From the NCBI RefSeq assembly GCF_001747085.1, contig NZ_MDJD01000034.1, positions 124,001-188,000 of the forward strand: 64,000 nucleotides of DNA, read 5' to 3'. The translations under genes were made by a program, and so were the position numbers. Shown in pieces: positions 53,823-63,898 of this stretch (positions are counted from its first letter, which is position 1; every line of letters starts with the position of its first letter). The DNA is from Flavivirga aquatica. Lineage in GTDB: Bacteria; Bacteroidota; Bacteroidia; Flavobacteriales; Flavobacteriaceae. Below the pieces are notes generated by a model that searched no databases, was not told where the DNA came from, and saw only the letters and a list, made by a program, of their open reading frames with translations.

Positions 53823-56429
53823 TTAAAAATTTTCACTAACTAAATTAGATTGATTCCTAAAAACTAAATTATCATTAAAAGAATCTAGTAAAATAATACT
53901 ATCGGTTGTCACTTTACCAGCTAAAATTTCTTTACTTAAAGCATTTAATACTTCTTTTTGAATTACACGTTTTACAGGTCTTGCTCCATATTCAGGGTTA
54001 TAACCTTTATCGGCCAAATAACTAATAGCTTCAGAAGTTGCATCAAAAGTAATGCCTTGCTGTGCAATCATTTTAGTAATTCCTTTTAATTGTAATCCAA
54101 CAATATCTACAATGTTTTCTTTGCTTAAAGGCGTAAACATAATAGTATCATCTATTCTATTTAAAAATTCTGGACGCACACTTTGTTTAAGTAAACCTAG
54201 AACATCAATTTTAGCACTTTCAATTGCCGAATCAATATCTTTAGAAGCTTGAAAACGTTCTTGAATAAGATGACTTCCAATATTGGAGGTCATAATAATA
54301 ATCGTGTTTTTAAAATCTGCTACACGACCTTTGTTATCTGTTAAATGGCCTTCATCTAAAACTTGTAATAGAATATTAAAGGTATCTGGATGTGCTTTTT
54401 CAATCTCATCTAAAAGCACTACAGAATAGGGTTTACGTCTCACAGATTCTGTAAGTTGACCACCTTCATCATAGCCCACATATCCTGGAGGCGCACCAAC
54501 CAATCTACTCACGGCATGACGTTCTTGATATTCGCTCATATCAATTCTTGTCATAGCATTTTCATCATCAAATAAATATTCAGCTAAAGCTTTTGCAAGT
54601 TCCGTTTTTCCAACACCAGTAGTTCCTAAAAATAAGAATGAACCAATAGGTTTTTGTGGGTTTTGTAAGCCTGCACGACTTCTTCTAACAGCATCACTAA
54701 CCGCTATAATAGCTTCTTCTTGTCCTACTACACGTTTATGCAATTCTTCTTCAAGTTTTAAAAGTTTTTCACGCTCACTTTGCACCATTTTAGTGACAGG
54801 AATTCCAGTCCATTTAGCAACTACTTCGGCAATATCATCATAGGTAACTTCCTCTTTTATTAAAGCGTGTTCTTGCTGATTGGAAAGAATTTCTTGCTGT
54901 GCTTCAAGCGTTTCTTGAGCCTTTTTAATTTTCCCATAGCGCAATTCTGCTACCTTACCATAATCGCCATCACGTTCTGCACGCTCAGCTTCCAGTTTAT
55001 AGTTTTCAATAGCTTGTTTTGTATTTTGAATGTTATCGACAACCTCTTTTTCGCTTTTCCATTTAGCATTTATTTCATTTCTAGCTTCTTTTATATTAGC
55101 TAAGTCTGAACGGAGCGTTTTTAATTTAGTCTCGTCTTTCTCACGTTTAATGGCTTCAATTTCAATTTCAATTTGCATAATTTTTCTATCAAGAACATCT
55201 AATTCTTCAGGTTTAGAATTAATTTCCATACGAAGTTTAGAGGCAGCTTCATCCATTAAATCAATAGCCTTATCTGGTAAATATCTATTTGTTATATACC
55301 TTGTGGATAGTTCTACTGCTCCTATGATGGCTTCATCTTTTATGCGTACTTTATGGTGTGTTTCGTATTTCTCTTTAATACCCCTAAGAATAGAAATGGC
55401 ACTTTCTGTATCTGGCTCATCTACCATTACTTTCTGGAAACGACGTTCTAAAGCTTTGTCTTTTTCAAAGTATTTTTGATATTCATCTAGAGTTGTCGCA
55501 CCAATAGCGCGTAGTTCTCCACGAGCTAAAGCAGGTTTTAAAATATTTGCAGCATCCATAGCGCCTTGACCACCTCCAGCACCTACAAGTGTATGTATTT
55601 CATCAATAAATAAAACAATATCACCATCACTAGTAGTTACTTCTTTAATAACAGCTTTTAAGCGTTCTTCAAATTCGCCTTTAAATTTTGCACCAGCTAT
55701 GAGGGTACCCATATCGAGTGCAAATATTTGTTTATCTTTTAAATTTTCTGGAATATCACCATCAATAATTCTGTGAGCTAAACCTTCTGCAATAGCAGTT
55801 TTACCAGTTCCTGGCTCACCAACTAAAATGGGATTGTTTTTTGTTCGACGCGATAAAATTTGAAGAATTCTTCGTATTTCCTCATCACGACCAATAACAG
55901 GGTCTAATTTGCCATCTTTTGCTAATTGATTTAAGTTTTTAGCATATTTGTTTAATGCATTGTAGGTCTCTTCCTGACTTTGAGAGGTTACATTTTCACC
56001 TTTGCGCAATTCTTGAATACTAGCAGTTAAGGTTTTTTCTGTAACACCTTGGTCTTTTAGCATTTGAGCTATTTTACTTTTAGATTTAAAAATAGCTAAA
56101 ATTAAATGCTCAATAGATACAAAATCATCCTTCATTTTCTTAGCAATAATGGAGGCCTCATTTAAACTTTTCCCTGCTTCTCGAGATAGCATTAATTCAC
56201 TTCCAGTAACTTTTGAAAAACTTTCTATTTGTTTATCTAAAGCCTGTTTTATTATAGAAATATTAACATTTAATTTTTTTAAAATAAATGGTAATACGTT
56301 TTCATCAACTTCAAAAATGCCTTTAAAAACATGTTCGTTTTCAATTTGCTGATGTCCAAAGCCTTGAGCAATTTGTTGTGCTTGCTGTATGGCTTCTTGA
56401 GATTTTATTGTATAATTATTTAGGTTCAT
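53823..56429 (-). CDS. clpB: ATP-dependent disaggregase ClpB
   Basis: A heat-shock AAA+ chaperone that extracts proteins from aggregates together with DnaK. 868 residues, full family length. The N-domain (NYTIKSQEAIQQAQQIAQGF) is followed by NBD1 with Walker A GEPGTGKTA and FIDEIHTLVGAGG, the M-domain coiled coil (about 400-530), and NBD2 with Walker A GTTGVGKTE, then GAPPGYVGYDEGG. No IGF-type ClpP loop is evident. Small palindromes lie upstream in the gap shared with ytxJ. Confidence 0.97.
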   Translation of the reverse strand: MNLNNYTIKSQEAIQQAQQIAQGFGHQQIENEHVFKGIFEVDENVLPFILKKLNVNISIIKQALDKQIESFSKVTGSELMLSREAGKSLNEASIIAKKMKDDFVSIEHLILAIFKSKSKIAQMLKDQGVTEKTLTASIQELRKGENVTSQSQEETYNALNKYAKNLNQLAKDGKLDPVIGRDEEIRRILQILSRRTKNNPILVGEPGTGKTAIAEGLAHRIIDGDIPENLKDKQIFALDMGTLIAGAKFKGEFEERLKAVIKEVTTSDGDIVLFIDEIHTLVGAGGGQGAMDAANILKPALARGELRAIGATTLDEYQKYFEKDKALERRFQKVMVDEPDTESAISILRGIKEKYETHHKVRIKDEAIIGAVELSTRYITNRYLPDKAIDLMDEAASKLRMEINSKPEELDVLDRKIMQIEIEIEAIKREKDETKLKTLRSDLANIKEARNEINAKWKSEKEVVDNIQNTKQAIENYKLEAERAERDGDYGKVAELRYGKIKKAQETLEAQQEILSNQQEHALIKEEVTYDDIAEVVAKWTGIPVTKMVQSEREKLLKLEEELHKRVVGQEEAIIAVSDAVRRSRAGLQNPQKPIGSFLFLGTTGVGKTELAKALAEYLFDDENAMTRIDMSEYQERHAVSRLVGAPPGYVGYDEGGQLTESVRRKPYSVVLLDEIEKAHPDTFNILLQVLDEGHLTDNKGRVADFKNTIIIMTSNIGSHLIQERFQASKDIDSAIESAKIDVLGLLKQSVRPEFLNRIDDTIMFTPLSKENIVDIVGLQLKGITKMIAQQGITFDATSEAISYLADKGYNPEYGARPVKRVIQKEVLNALSKEILAGKVTTDSIILLDSFNDNLVFRNQSNLVSENF

Positions 56430-56523
56430 AGATTATATTTTTGTTTCCGCAGAAGCAGATAGTTTTTATTATTTTACTTTTACAAGCTGATTAATTCAAT
56501 AACCTTACCAATAGGTTTTGCAA

Positions 56524-56567
56524 GACATAATGTCCTGTTATCCTTTTGTTTTAGTGACTTTTAGTCA
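56524..56567. promoter_or_regulatory. Two short dyads in the clpB/ytxJ intergenic region
   Basis: GACATAATGTC (56524-56534) and TGACTtttAGTCA (56555-56567) are perfect small palindromes in the 230-bp divergent gap, possible stress-regulator sites. Short dyads also arise by chance in AT-rich DNA. Confidence 0.25.
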
Positions 56568-56662
56568 GTTTGTAAGATTTAGAATTAGTTTCGACTTAAA
56601 TAGAGCATTGAATATATTATGAATTAAATTTTCGCTTTTGCGGAAATGAAAAAGTAGAATTT

Positions 56663-57052
56663 ATGGGATTATTAAACAAAATATTTGGAGGTACATCTGA
56701 AAAAAAAGAAGAAAAATTATTGCCTTGGATTCCTTTAAATACGGTCTCTCAATTAAATCAAATACAAAAGAAATCGAGCACTAAAACACAAGTTGTTTTT
56801 AAACACTCTACACGTTGTGGAATTAGTAGAATGGTAATGAATCAATTTGTTGAAACGTACGATCTTACAGAGAAAGATTTAGATTTATACTACTTAGATC
56901 TTTTAAATTATAGAGAGGTATCTAATGAAGCAGGATATAAATTCCAAGTGATGCATGAATCACCTCAAATTTTAGTTATTAAAAATGGTGTTGTAGTTGC
57001 TCATGCTTCTCATGGAGCTATTAATCAAGTGGGTTTAAGTAAGTTTATATAA
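56663..57052 (+). CDS. ytxJ: Bacillithiol-system redox protein YtxJ
   Basis: A 129-residue thioredoxin-fold protein. The family motif FKHSTRCGISRM carries the single active cysteine, followed by LYYLDLLNYREVSNE and HESPQILVIKNG with the cis-Pro loop. YtxJ-type proteins are thought to act as bacilliredoxins in bacillithiol-using bacteria, which include many Bacteroidota. It is a single-gene unit divergent from clpB. Confidence 0.88.
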   Translation: MGLLNKIFGGTSEKKEEKLLPWIPLNTVSQLNQIQKKSSTKTQVVFKHSTRCGISRMVMNQFVETYDLTEKDLDLYYLDLLNYREVSNEAGYKFQVMHESPQILVIKNGVVVAHASHGAINQVGLSKFI

Positions 57053-57209
57053 GTATTGCATACAGTAGGGTATACTTTCAATTAGGTATAGATACCTGTA
57101 ATTAGTAGACTAATATATTTTATAAACCATGATAATGTTTTACAAAGGTATTTGTGAGATATTATTGTGGTTTTTTGTTTAAATTTACTGAGTTCAAAAA
57201 TATAGATCT

Positions 57210-58991
57210 ATGAAAACCCTAATCACTTCCTGTTTTGTTGTTTTTTTACTAATATCTTGTAAAGAAACAAAGTCTAAAGAAGTTGTTGTGGAAGATTCTG
57301 CAGCAAAATTTAATGAATTACTAGTAAATTATAATGAAGAGGGATTTCAATTAAACCCTATAAAAGCCACAAATGCTGGTGATAGCCGTTTTAATGATCA
57401 ATTCCCCGATTTTTTGTCGGACGATTATAAGGCTAAAAAGAAAGCATACTACACTAAATATAAAAATGCTTTAGTCCAAATAGATCAATCTGAACTTACA
57501 GCTACAGAAAAAATGAGTATGGCTGTTTTAAAATGGGATTGCGATATTAATCTTGAGGCTATGGTTTTTGATAAAGACTTAATGCCTATAGATCAAATGT
57601 GGTCTAAAAATCTAGATTTTAATCAATTAGCAGGAGGTACTAATGCGCAACCGTTTAAAACGGTTAAAGATTATAAGGATTGGTTAGCTCGTATTGATGG
57701 CTATTTGGTATGGTTGACATCTGCTAAAGAAAAAATGCAAACAGGTATAGGCAAAGGCGTAGTTTTGCCAAAATCATTAATAGTAAAAGTGATTCCTCAA
57801 TTTGAAACATTAGCAACAGGAAAAGCAGAAGACCATTTATATTATAGTCCAATAAATCAAATTCCAGAAACATTTGCAGAAGAAGAAAAACAAGAGCTAA
57901 CAGCAGCCTATAAAAATATGGTGGCTAATAAAGTTATGCCCGCTCATAAAGATATAGCAAACTTCTTAAAAAATGATTATTTGCCAAAGGGTAGAACCTC
58001 TAGCGGTATTAATGCAACACCACTTGGAGATGCTTATTATAATCATCAAATTAAGTTATATACCACGACATCAATGACAGCAGACGAAATCCATAATTTA
58101 GGGTTAAAAGAAGTTGCTCGTATACTAGGGGAAATGGAAGCTGTTAAAAAAGAAGTAGGTTTTAAAGGTGATTTAAAAGCCTTCTTCGATCATGTAAGAA
58201 CTAACAAAAAACTGATGCCTTTTACAGAACGTTCGCAGGTTATTGCTTTTTACGATAGTATTCATAATGTTATGAAACCTCAAATAGATAAGCTTTTTGG
58301 TAAACAACCTAAAACACCATTTGAAGTTAGACGAACAGAACCTTTTAGAGAGAAATCTGCTGCAGCAAACTATAGCCAAGGCTCCTTAGATGGCACCCGT
58401 CCAGGGATTTTTTATACACCAATACCTTATGTAACAGAGTATAATATTTTCGATAAAGAAGATTTGTTCTTGCATGAAGCCATTCCTGGGCATCACTTCC
58501 AGATATCTTTAGCACAAGAAAGCAAAGAATTACCAGAATTTAGAAAAACCTTATGGTATAGTGCCTATGGAGAAGGATGGGCCTTATATACAGAGTCTAT
58601 GGGTAAAGAATTAGGACTTTATAAAGATCCTTATCAATATTTTGGGATGTTAAGTGCAGAAATGCATCGTGCGATAAGGTTGGTTGTAGATACTGGACTT
58701 CACACAAAGGGATGGACTAGGGAAGAAGCTATACAATATTCTCTAGATAATGAAGCTGAAGCAGAAGATACTATTGTAAGAGAAATTGAACGTTATATGG
58801 CTAATCCTGGACAAGCATTATCATATAAAATTGGGCAATTAAAAATTAGAGAATTAAGATCTAGAGCTAAGACAGCTTTAGGTAATAAATTTGATATTAA
58901 AGAATTTCATAATCAAGTACTAGAAACAGGTTGTATTCCTTTGCAATTGTTAGAAAATAAAATTGATGACTGGATTGCTGTTAGTAAATAG
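57210..58991 (+). CDS. DUF885 family lipoprotein, putative metallo-carboxypeptidase
   Basis: A 593-residue lipoprotein with lipobox LISC (Cys17). The DUF885 zinc motif HEAIPGHHFQ (about residues 424-433) and a downstream glutamate helix (YGEGWALYTE) are present. The family consists of large helical metalloproteins, some shown to be dipeptidyl or carboxypeptidases; the substrate here is unknown. The periplasmic or outer-membrane location follows from the lipobox. It is a stand-alone gene. Confidence 0.87.
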   Translation: MKTLITSCFVVFLLISCKETKSKEVVVEDSAAKFNELLVNYNEEGFQLNPIKATNAGDSRFNDQFPDFLSDDYKAKKKAYYTKYKNALVQIDQSELTATEKMSMAVLKWDCDINLEAMVFDKDLMPIDQMWSKNLDFNQLAGGTNAQPFKTVKDYKDWLARIDGYLVWLTSAKEKMQTGIGKGVVLPKSLIVKVIPQFETLATGKAEDHLYYSPINQIPETFAEEEKQELTAAYKNMVANKVMPAHKDIANFLKNDYLPKGRTSSGINATPLGDAYYNHQIKLYTTTSMTADEIHNLGLKEVARILGEMEAVKKEVGFKGDLKAFFDHVRTNKKLMPFTERSQVIAFYDSIHNVMKPQIDKLFGKQPKTPFEVRRTEPFREKSAAANYSQGSLDGTRPGIFYTPIPYVTEYNIFDKEDLFLHEAIPGHHFQISLAQESKELPEFRKTLWYSAYGEGWALYTESMGKELGLYKDPYQYFGMLSAEMHRAIRLVVDTGLHTKGWTREEAIQYSLDNEAEAEDTIVREIERYMANPGQALSYKIGQLKIRELRSRAKTALGNKFDIKEFHNQVLETGCIPLQLLENKIDDWIAVSK

Positions 58992-59207
58992 TTTAGAGTA
59001 AAAGTGTTAGTTTATTTATTGTATGTGATTTAAAATTATGAATAAGGAAAATAATAGCATATCAATTAATTATTCAAGATCATTATTATTTTCATTCTAT
59101 ATATACAAAAGATCATGATGGACATACCGTTGAACTAATGACAATTATAGTTAATAAAAATATATTTTATAAACATTAAGGAAATAATCAATTATCAAAG
59201 TTTAATT

Positions 59208-59609
59208 ATGATTCATTACTTATTTGTTTACGGTACTTTACTTAAAGATGCTAATAACGATATGTCTAAATTTCTAGCAAGTCAATCTGAATGCATAGGA
59301 CAAGGTTATTTTAAAGGAAAGTTGTATCAAGTATCTTGGTATCCAGGAGCCATAGTAAGTGATAAGTCTTCTGAAAAAGTTTATGGATCTATTTTTAAAT
59401 TAAAAGATGCCGAGACTGTTTTTAACGTTTTAGATGAGTATGAAGGTATTGGGGAGCAATATCCTAAACCTCATTTATTCAAAAAAGAGCAGATTATTGC
59501 ATTTCTAGAAGACGGTTCAAGCATTGAAGCTTCGGTCTATGTATATAACCGTGAAATAAAAGGTTTAAATCGGGTTGAATCAGGAGATTTTTTGAGTACT
59601 ATGAATTGA
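59208..59609 (+). CDS. Gamma-glutamylcyclotransferase family protein
   Basis: A 133-residue GGCT/AIG2-like protein with the substrate loop YGTLLKDANND (residues 7-17) and the catalytic glutamate in LDEYEGIGEQYPK. Enzymes of this family release 5-oxoproline from gamma-glutamyl compounds, which the PxpABC enzyme encoded at 49.4-51.7 kb could then open to glutamate; this link is only metabolic. Its 3' end overlaps the convergent LysR gene by 30 bp. Confidence 0.85.
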   Translation: MIHYLFVYGTLLKDANNDMSKFLASQSECIGQGYFKGKLYQVSWYPGAIVSDKSSEKVYGSIFKLKDAETVFNVLDEYEGIGEQYPKPHLFKKEQIIAFLEDGSSIEASVYVYNREIKGLNRVESGDFLSTMN

Positions 59610-60488
59610 AAAACTTTCCTCAAAATTTAAAACAAAATCTTTAATGTATTTTTTTGAAGCATCGGCTGTTCTATAAACTAAAAAATGACTTCTTTTTAAG
59701 CCATTGACTCCAATAGGTTTAAATATGATATCATCAGAAATTTTAAACGATTTTAGAGCCCATTTTGGTAAGCACATAATGCCTAGGTTAGCATGAACCA
59801 TTTCTAAAGTAACCTCAGTAAGTGGAACAGCAGAAATTTTAAGAGGCGTTATTTTATTGGGTTTTAAAAACTGTTCGTAAACAGATACTGTTTCTAATGG
59901 AAAAGAATGAATAATTAAATGCATATTAGAAAAGTGACCAGCATCAACATATTTAAACTTATTTAATGGATTTTCTTTATGTATAATAGCAAAAATTTCA
60001 TCTTGAAAGACTTCAATACTAGATAATAATTTGTTTTCAGGCTTTGAGGTTACTATGGCAATATCGATATCATTCGACAAAATTTTGGAAATAGGCTGGT
60101 GCGTCGCTTCTAAAATTATATCTACATTAATTTCTGGATACAATAATCCTATTTTTTGAATAAAACTTGGCAAACCTTGATAAAAAGAATAACACTCGGT
60201 ACTTACCTTAATATGCCCAACAGATCCAGTTTGAATGCGTTTAATATTTTTAAAACCTTGCTCAATATTTTCAAGAATATCATTTCCGATTTTATATAAC
60301 TCGGTACCTTCCTCAGTTAATTGCCATTTATTTCTAGTTCTATGGAACACTTTAAAGCCAAGTTGTTCTTCTAATTCTTTTAATTGATGACTTAGTGCAG
60401 ATTGCGTTAAAAATAGCCTTTCGGAAGAATTGGCTAGATTGCCTTCTTCAGTAATCGTTTTTATCAATTTAAAATACTTGATTTCCAT
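59580..60488 (-). CDS. LysR-family transcriptional regulator
   Basis: A 302-residue regulator. Start chosen at 60488 (MEIKYFKLIKTITEEGN), which gives the normal family length; a longer frame to 60572 would add a non-homologous leader. The winged helix covers residues 1-60 (RLFLTQSALSHQLKELEEQLG) and the effector domain follows (IDIAIVTSKPENKLL). It is divergent from the rhodanese and GNAT genes across about 135 bp and probably controls them. The sequence resembles MetR-type regulators, so sulfur amino acid metabolism is a possible theme. Confidence 0.88.
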   Translation of the reverse strand: MEIKYFKLIKTITEEGNLANSSERLFLTQSALSHQLKELEEQLGFKVFHRTRNKWQLTEEGTELYKIGNDILENIEQGFKNIKRIQTGSVGHIKVSTECYSFYQGLPSFIQKIGLLYPEINVDIILEATHQPISKILSNDIDIAIVTSKPENKLLSSIEVFQDEIFAIIHKENPLNKFKYVDAGHFSNMHLIIHSFPLETVSVYEQFLKPNKITPLKISAVPLTEVTLEMVHANLGIMCLPKWALKSFKISDDIIFKPIGVNGLKRSHFLVYRTADASKKYIKDFVLNFEESFSIHSTQKIS

Positions 60489-60624
60489 AGATACCAAAGT
60501 TACAACAATGTTATTTAGTTGTATTTGAAATTTTTTCAATAATCGATTAAAACTACTCAACTTTAAAATCACGATTATTTTAATATGAATTTTAGATTTG
60601 TGATGAATTAAAAATCAAATAATT

Positions 60625-61017
60625 ATGAAACAACAAATTGAATTTTACGAAAACAAATTAACTTACGAAATGGATCCTTCAGATTTATATGATGCATTTG
60701 AAAATAGTACAGAGTTTATAGCTATTGATACCAGACAAGTATTTGGTTTTAAAAAAGAACATATTCCAACAGCTATTAATTTACCACATAGGGAAATGAC
60801 AAAGGAAAACACGAAAGACCTTGATAAAACAAAAACCTATGTTTGTTATTGTGATGGTATAGGGTGTAATGGATCAACTAAAGGTGCGTTAAAAATGACA
60901 AAATTAGGTTTTAAAGTAAAAGAACTTATAGGAGGTATTGAATGGTGGAAGTTAGATGGCTATGCTACAGAAGGAACAAATGCTACAAAAGGAGCTATTT
61001 TTAAATGTACTTGTTAA
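60625..61017 (+). CDS. Rhodanese-like sulfurtransferase
   Basis: A 130-residue single rhodanese domain. IDTRQVFGFKKEHIPTAINL is the family opening; the catalytic loop reads CYCDGIGCNGSTKGAL, and GGIEWWKLDGY closes the domain. The C-terminus ends in a Cys-x-Cys (KCTC). The loop contains extra cysteines compared with CxxGxR, so which one carries persulfide is unsure. It shares a likely promoter with the GNAT gene 10 bp downstream. Confidence 0.85.
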   Translation: MKQQIEFYENKLTYEMDPSDLYDAFENSTEFIAIDTRQVFGFKKEHIPTAINLPHREMTKENTKDLDKTKTYVCYCDGIGCNGSTKGALKMTKLGFKVKELIGGIEWWKLDGYATEGTNATKGAIFKCTC

Positions 61018-61027
61018 AATTTAAATT

Positions 61028-61471
61028 ATGATTATTAGAGATATTAAAGAAAAAGATTTAGAGCAAATTGTACAGTTATGTGAACTCCATGCTGCTTATG
61101 AAAAAGCAAAGTATAGCCCAAAAAATAAATTTGAATTATTATCTCAACACCTTTTTAATACCTCTAATAATGTTAATTGTTTGGTTGTAGAGCTAAATCA
61201 AAACATTGTAGGTTATGCAACATATATAAAGCAATTTTCTACTTGGGACGCCAGTTTTTATATTTATTTGGACTGTCTATTTTTAAAGGAAGAAACTAGA
61301 GGCAAAGGGATAGGTGTTCTAATTATGCAAAAAATAAAAGACTATGCTAAATCTGAAAATTGTGAAATTATACAATGGCAAACACCAGATTTTAATGAAA
61401 ATGCTATCTCTTTTTATAAAAAAATAGGAGCACAGTCTAAAGTAAAAGAACGCTTTTTCTGGAAGGTCTAA
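61028..61471 (+). CDS. GNAT-family N-acetyltransferase
   Basis: A 147-residue acetyl-CoA-dependent transferase. The coenzyme A pyrophosphate loop is ETRGKGIGVLIM (about residues 98-109), preceded by the beta4 strand SFYIYLDCLFLKE and followed by NENAISFYKKIGAQ. The order and spacing resemble small-amine acetyltransferases (diamine/thialysine type), but the acceptor is unknown. It follows the rhodanese gene in one unit opposite a LysR regulator. Confidence 0.87.
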   Translation: MIIRDIKEKDLEQIVQLCELHAAYEKAKYSPKNKFELLSQHLFNTSNNVNCLVVELNQNIVGYATYIKQFSTWDASFYIYLDCLFLKEETRGKGIGVLIMQKIKDYAKSENCEIIQWQTPDFNENAISFYKKIGAQSKVKERFFWKV

Positions 61472-62252
61472 AAAATGCGTATTAAATAAAGTCTAAGCAT
61501 GATTTAAATCACAGAACTAATTTATGTCTTTGAAGGAAAAGAAGCTGTTTTTCATGAATTTGAAAACATGGTGTAATACCAATAATTTTGAAATATAATG
61601 AAAAGTTTTTATTAAGAACTAGACCTAATAATGACACTATTATTAAAAAACATATAAACCCTATGAAATTCACTTGGTTGAATTTGTGATTCAAAAAGAT
61701 ATTGATGCAATTATAGTAGATGAAGATAGAAAAAAGTTTCTTCATTTAAAAGAGAAATCAATTTAAAAGAGAAATCAATTAAGACTTCTCTGATGATTCA
61801 AGGGGGTTAGATTATAAAAGTAAAGAATTTATAAATCAACAAGTATTACCTAGAATAACAATTCTTATCCATATTTGTTTTTGTTGATTTTTGAAATATA
61901 ACCTAAATATATTTTGCATCTATAGGTGTAATTATTATAGTTAAGTAACATAAAACTTATGATATGTTTGGCTAGACATACTAATTCTTTGTTTTAACTC
62001 TGTTATGGAGATGATATTTTTAAGCTGTAACATAAAAAAGTGTATTTATTAATTTTATATAAAATAAAATTATATAATGGTCACTTGTTTTAAAATAAAT
62101 AAGATTTAGTGAATTTAATTAAAGCTAGTAATTACAATGAATTGTAGGTTTTTTTGTATTATTTTGATTTTAAGTAATAAAATATTTACAATAATACAAT
62201 TTTTGAATTCACGCAGCGTTAAAATATTCTTAACCTAAAAAACTTAACAGTT
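61472..62252. other. Gene debris and AT-rich spacer upstream of the carrageenase
   Basis: No intact gene. Protein-like fragments in shifting frames occur on the plus strand: IYVFEGKEAVFHEFENMV near 61520-61575, then YKPYEIHLVEFVIQKDIDAI and DEDRKKFLHLKEKSI with a stop at 61764-61766, and possibly LDYKSKEFINQQVLP near 61810-61855. A 17-bp tandem repeat (TAAAAGAGAAATCAATT) lies at about 61747-61780. From 61900 on I see only AT-rich sequence that must include the carrageenase promoter. Confidence 0.5.
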
Positions 62253-63755
62253 ATGAAATTAAAATTTAGAAATCTTATATTAACATCTTTTGCAGCATTA
62301 GCAATTGGCTGTTCTACAGATCCAAGAGAGATAACAGAAGAAAACCCAGAAGGATCAACTCTTCGAGCAGTCCGACCTAACAATTTTTCAAGGAATCGTT
62401 TTTATAGACAACCCGTATCGTTTGATGTGACTAAAAATTTGGTTGACGATTTTGGTGTTAATAATACTGACACCAATGATGATAGTGCTAAACTTAATAG
62501 AGCTATTAATTCTTTTGCAGATGGAGAAGTAGGAAGAATAATTATTCCAGAGGGTAATTATTATTTATTGAATATTAGAATGAAGTCCAATGTTCATTTA
62601 GAAATAGCTAAAGGCGCTACAATATTCCCTGTTAAAGGATTAGCAGAAGATAGAAACCACCGTATTTTCAATTTTGGAGCTCGTGGACAAAAAAAGATTG
62701 AGAGCACTAGTGTTTATGGAAAAGGAGGAAGATTTACCGTGGACTTAAGAAATAATTCAAGTAATAATCTTATTGTTGCAGATATTGGAGAAGCTGATGG
62801 TTTTAGATTAGCTAATCTTAATATTTTAGATGATAAAACTATTTTTGCATCAGTTTTAATTAGTTTTTTTGATAAAAAAGGAGTAGCCGAAGCTTGGCCG
62901 CATAATGGTATTGTTGAAAACATAACACAAACCAATGCGCATACGGGTTATGGATTAATTCAAGGGTATGCTGCGGATAATGTATTATTTAAAAATCTTA
63001 AATGTACAGGTGGTGTCACTTTAAGATTAGAAACAGATAACCTTGCCATGAAAAAAGCTGGAAAGGGAGGGCTGCGAGACATTTTTGCTAATAAAATTAT
63101 TGGTAAAGATGGTTTAACACCTGTTATGTTTTCTCCACATTTTATGGAAAATGGAAAAATAACTATTGATGATGTAACAGCAATAGGTTGTGCCTATGCA
63201 GTTAGAGTAGAACATGGATTTATCGAAATATTTGATACAGAAAATAGGTCTAAAGGGGCATTCAGGAATTATATTGAAGGTTTATTAGGAGCCGGTTCTA
63301 TATCAAATATTTATAGAAGAAATAATGGCACAGTATGGGCTGTTAGAATAGCTGATGAATTTAATGACATAGCTTTTGAGCATAGCGAGTTAGGAGGAAT
63401 AAAGCCTGGTAAATTTGAGACATCAGAAGTAACAAATGTTAAGGTTGTATATAAAAATAGTGGAGCAAAGATTAAGGAAGCTTTTTTACAATATTTACCT
63501 TGCGGAGAATGGGATAAAGTATGTAGACCTGGTGAGAGTGGATTTGAATATAGTGGACCTTCTTTAGGAATTACTATTGATAAAACTAAAAGAGATGGTA
63601 GCCTTGGAAATTATGATGTAAATGTTACTGTTGCAGAAGGAAAAAATACATTTCCTAGTGGTTATATTTTGCATGTTACCGATAGTACTCCAAAAGGATG
63701 TTCTTCTGGAGTAGGTACTATTGCTTCATGCGATGTAGTAATAGACAAAAAGTAG
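62253..63755 (+). CDS. cgiA: Iota-carrageenase (GH82) lipoprotein
   Basis: Hydrolyses beta-1,4 bonds of iota-carrageenan from red algae. 500 residues; lipobox ending at Cys20, so it is anchored in the outer or inner membrane. The right-handed beta-helix begins at LVDDFGVNNTDTNDDS (about 63-78) and continues with MKSNVHLEI, DDKTIFASVL, NGIVENITQTNA and GYGLIQGYAADNVLF. The catalytic region LRLETDN gives Glu260 and Asp262, and FSPHFM gives His296, matching Alteromonas CgiA as remembered. The C-terminal ~100 residues diverge. A terminator follows; sulfatases or SusCD genes may lie to the right. Confidence 0.88.
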   Translation: MKLKFRNLILTSFAALAIGCSTDPREITEENPEGSTLRAVRPNNFSRNRFYRQPVSFDVTKNLVDDFGVNNTDTNDDSAKLNRAINSFADGEVGRIIIPEGNYYLLNIRMKSNVHLEIAKGATIFPVKGLAEDRNHRIFNFGARGQKKIESTSVYGKGGRFTVDLRNNSSNNLIVADIGEADGFRLANLNILDDKTIFASVLISFFDKKGVAEAWPHNGIVENITQTNAHTGYGLIQGYAADNVLFKNLKCTGGVTLRLETDNLAMKKAGKGGLRDIFANKIIGKDGLTPVMFSPHFMENGKITIDDVTAIGCAYAVRVEHGFIEIFDTENRSKGAFRNYIEGLLGAGSISNIYRRNNGTVWAVRIADEFNDIAFEHSELGGIKPGKFETSEVTNVKVVYKNSGAKIKEAFLQYLPCGEWDKVCRPGESGFEYSGPSLGITIDKTKRDGSLGNYDVNVTVAEGKNTFPSGYILHVTDSTPKGCSSGVGTIASCDVVIDKK

Positions 63756-63785
63756 CACCAATAAATTATCATAAATTTAAGAAAC

Positions 63786-63824
63786 AGCCTTTTTCAGTAT
63801 TTTATCTGAAAAGGGCTATTTCTT
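63786..63824 (+). terminator. Rho-independent terminator after the carrageenase
   Basis: AGCCTTTTTCAG (63786-63797) pairs with CTGAAAAGGGCT (63806-63817) over 12 bp with one wobble, followed by a T-rich stretch. Confidence 0.8.
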
Positions 63825-63898
63825 TTAAGGTTATTAAGAAAAATTTATTGTTTCAAATAATTTTATCAATTTAACTCTTTATCTTCAACTTAATCTTT

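Noticed and set aside
55030..55479. A 149-codon plus-strand frame within clpB
   Set aside because: It is antisense to the strongly conserved ClpB coding sequence.
61509..61745. A 78-codon minus-strand frame in the gap before the carrageenase
   Set aside because: The plus strand of the same interval carries better protein-like fragments; the minus frame is Phe/Ile/Asn-rich noise.
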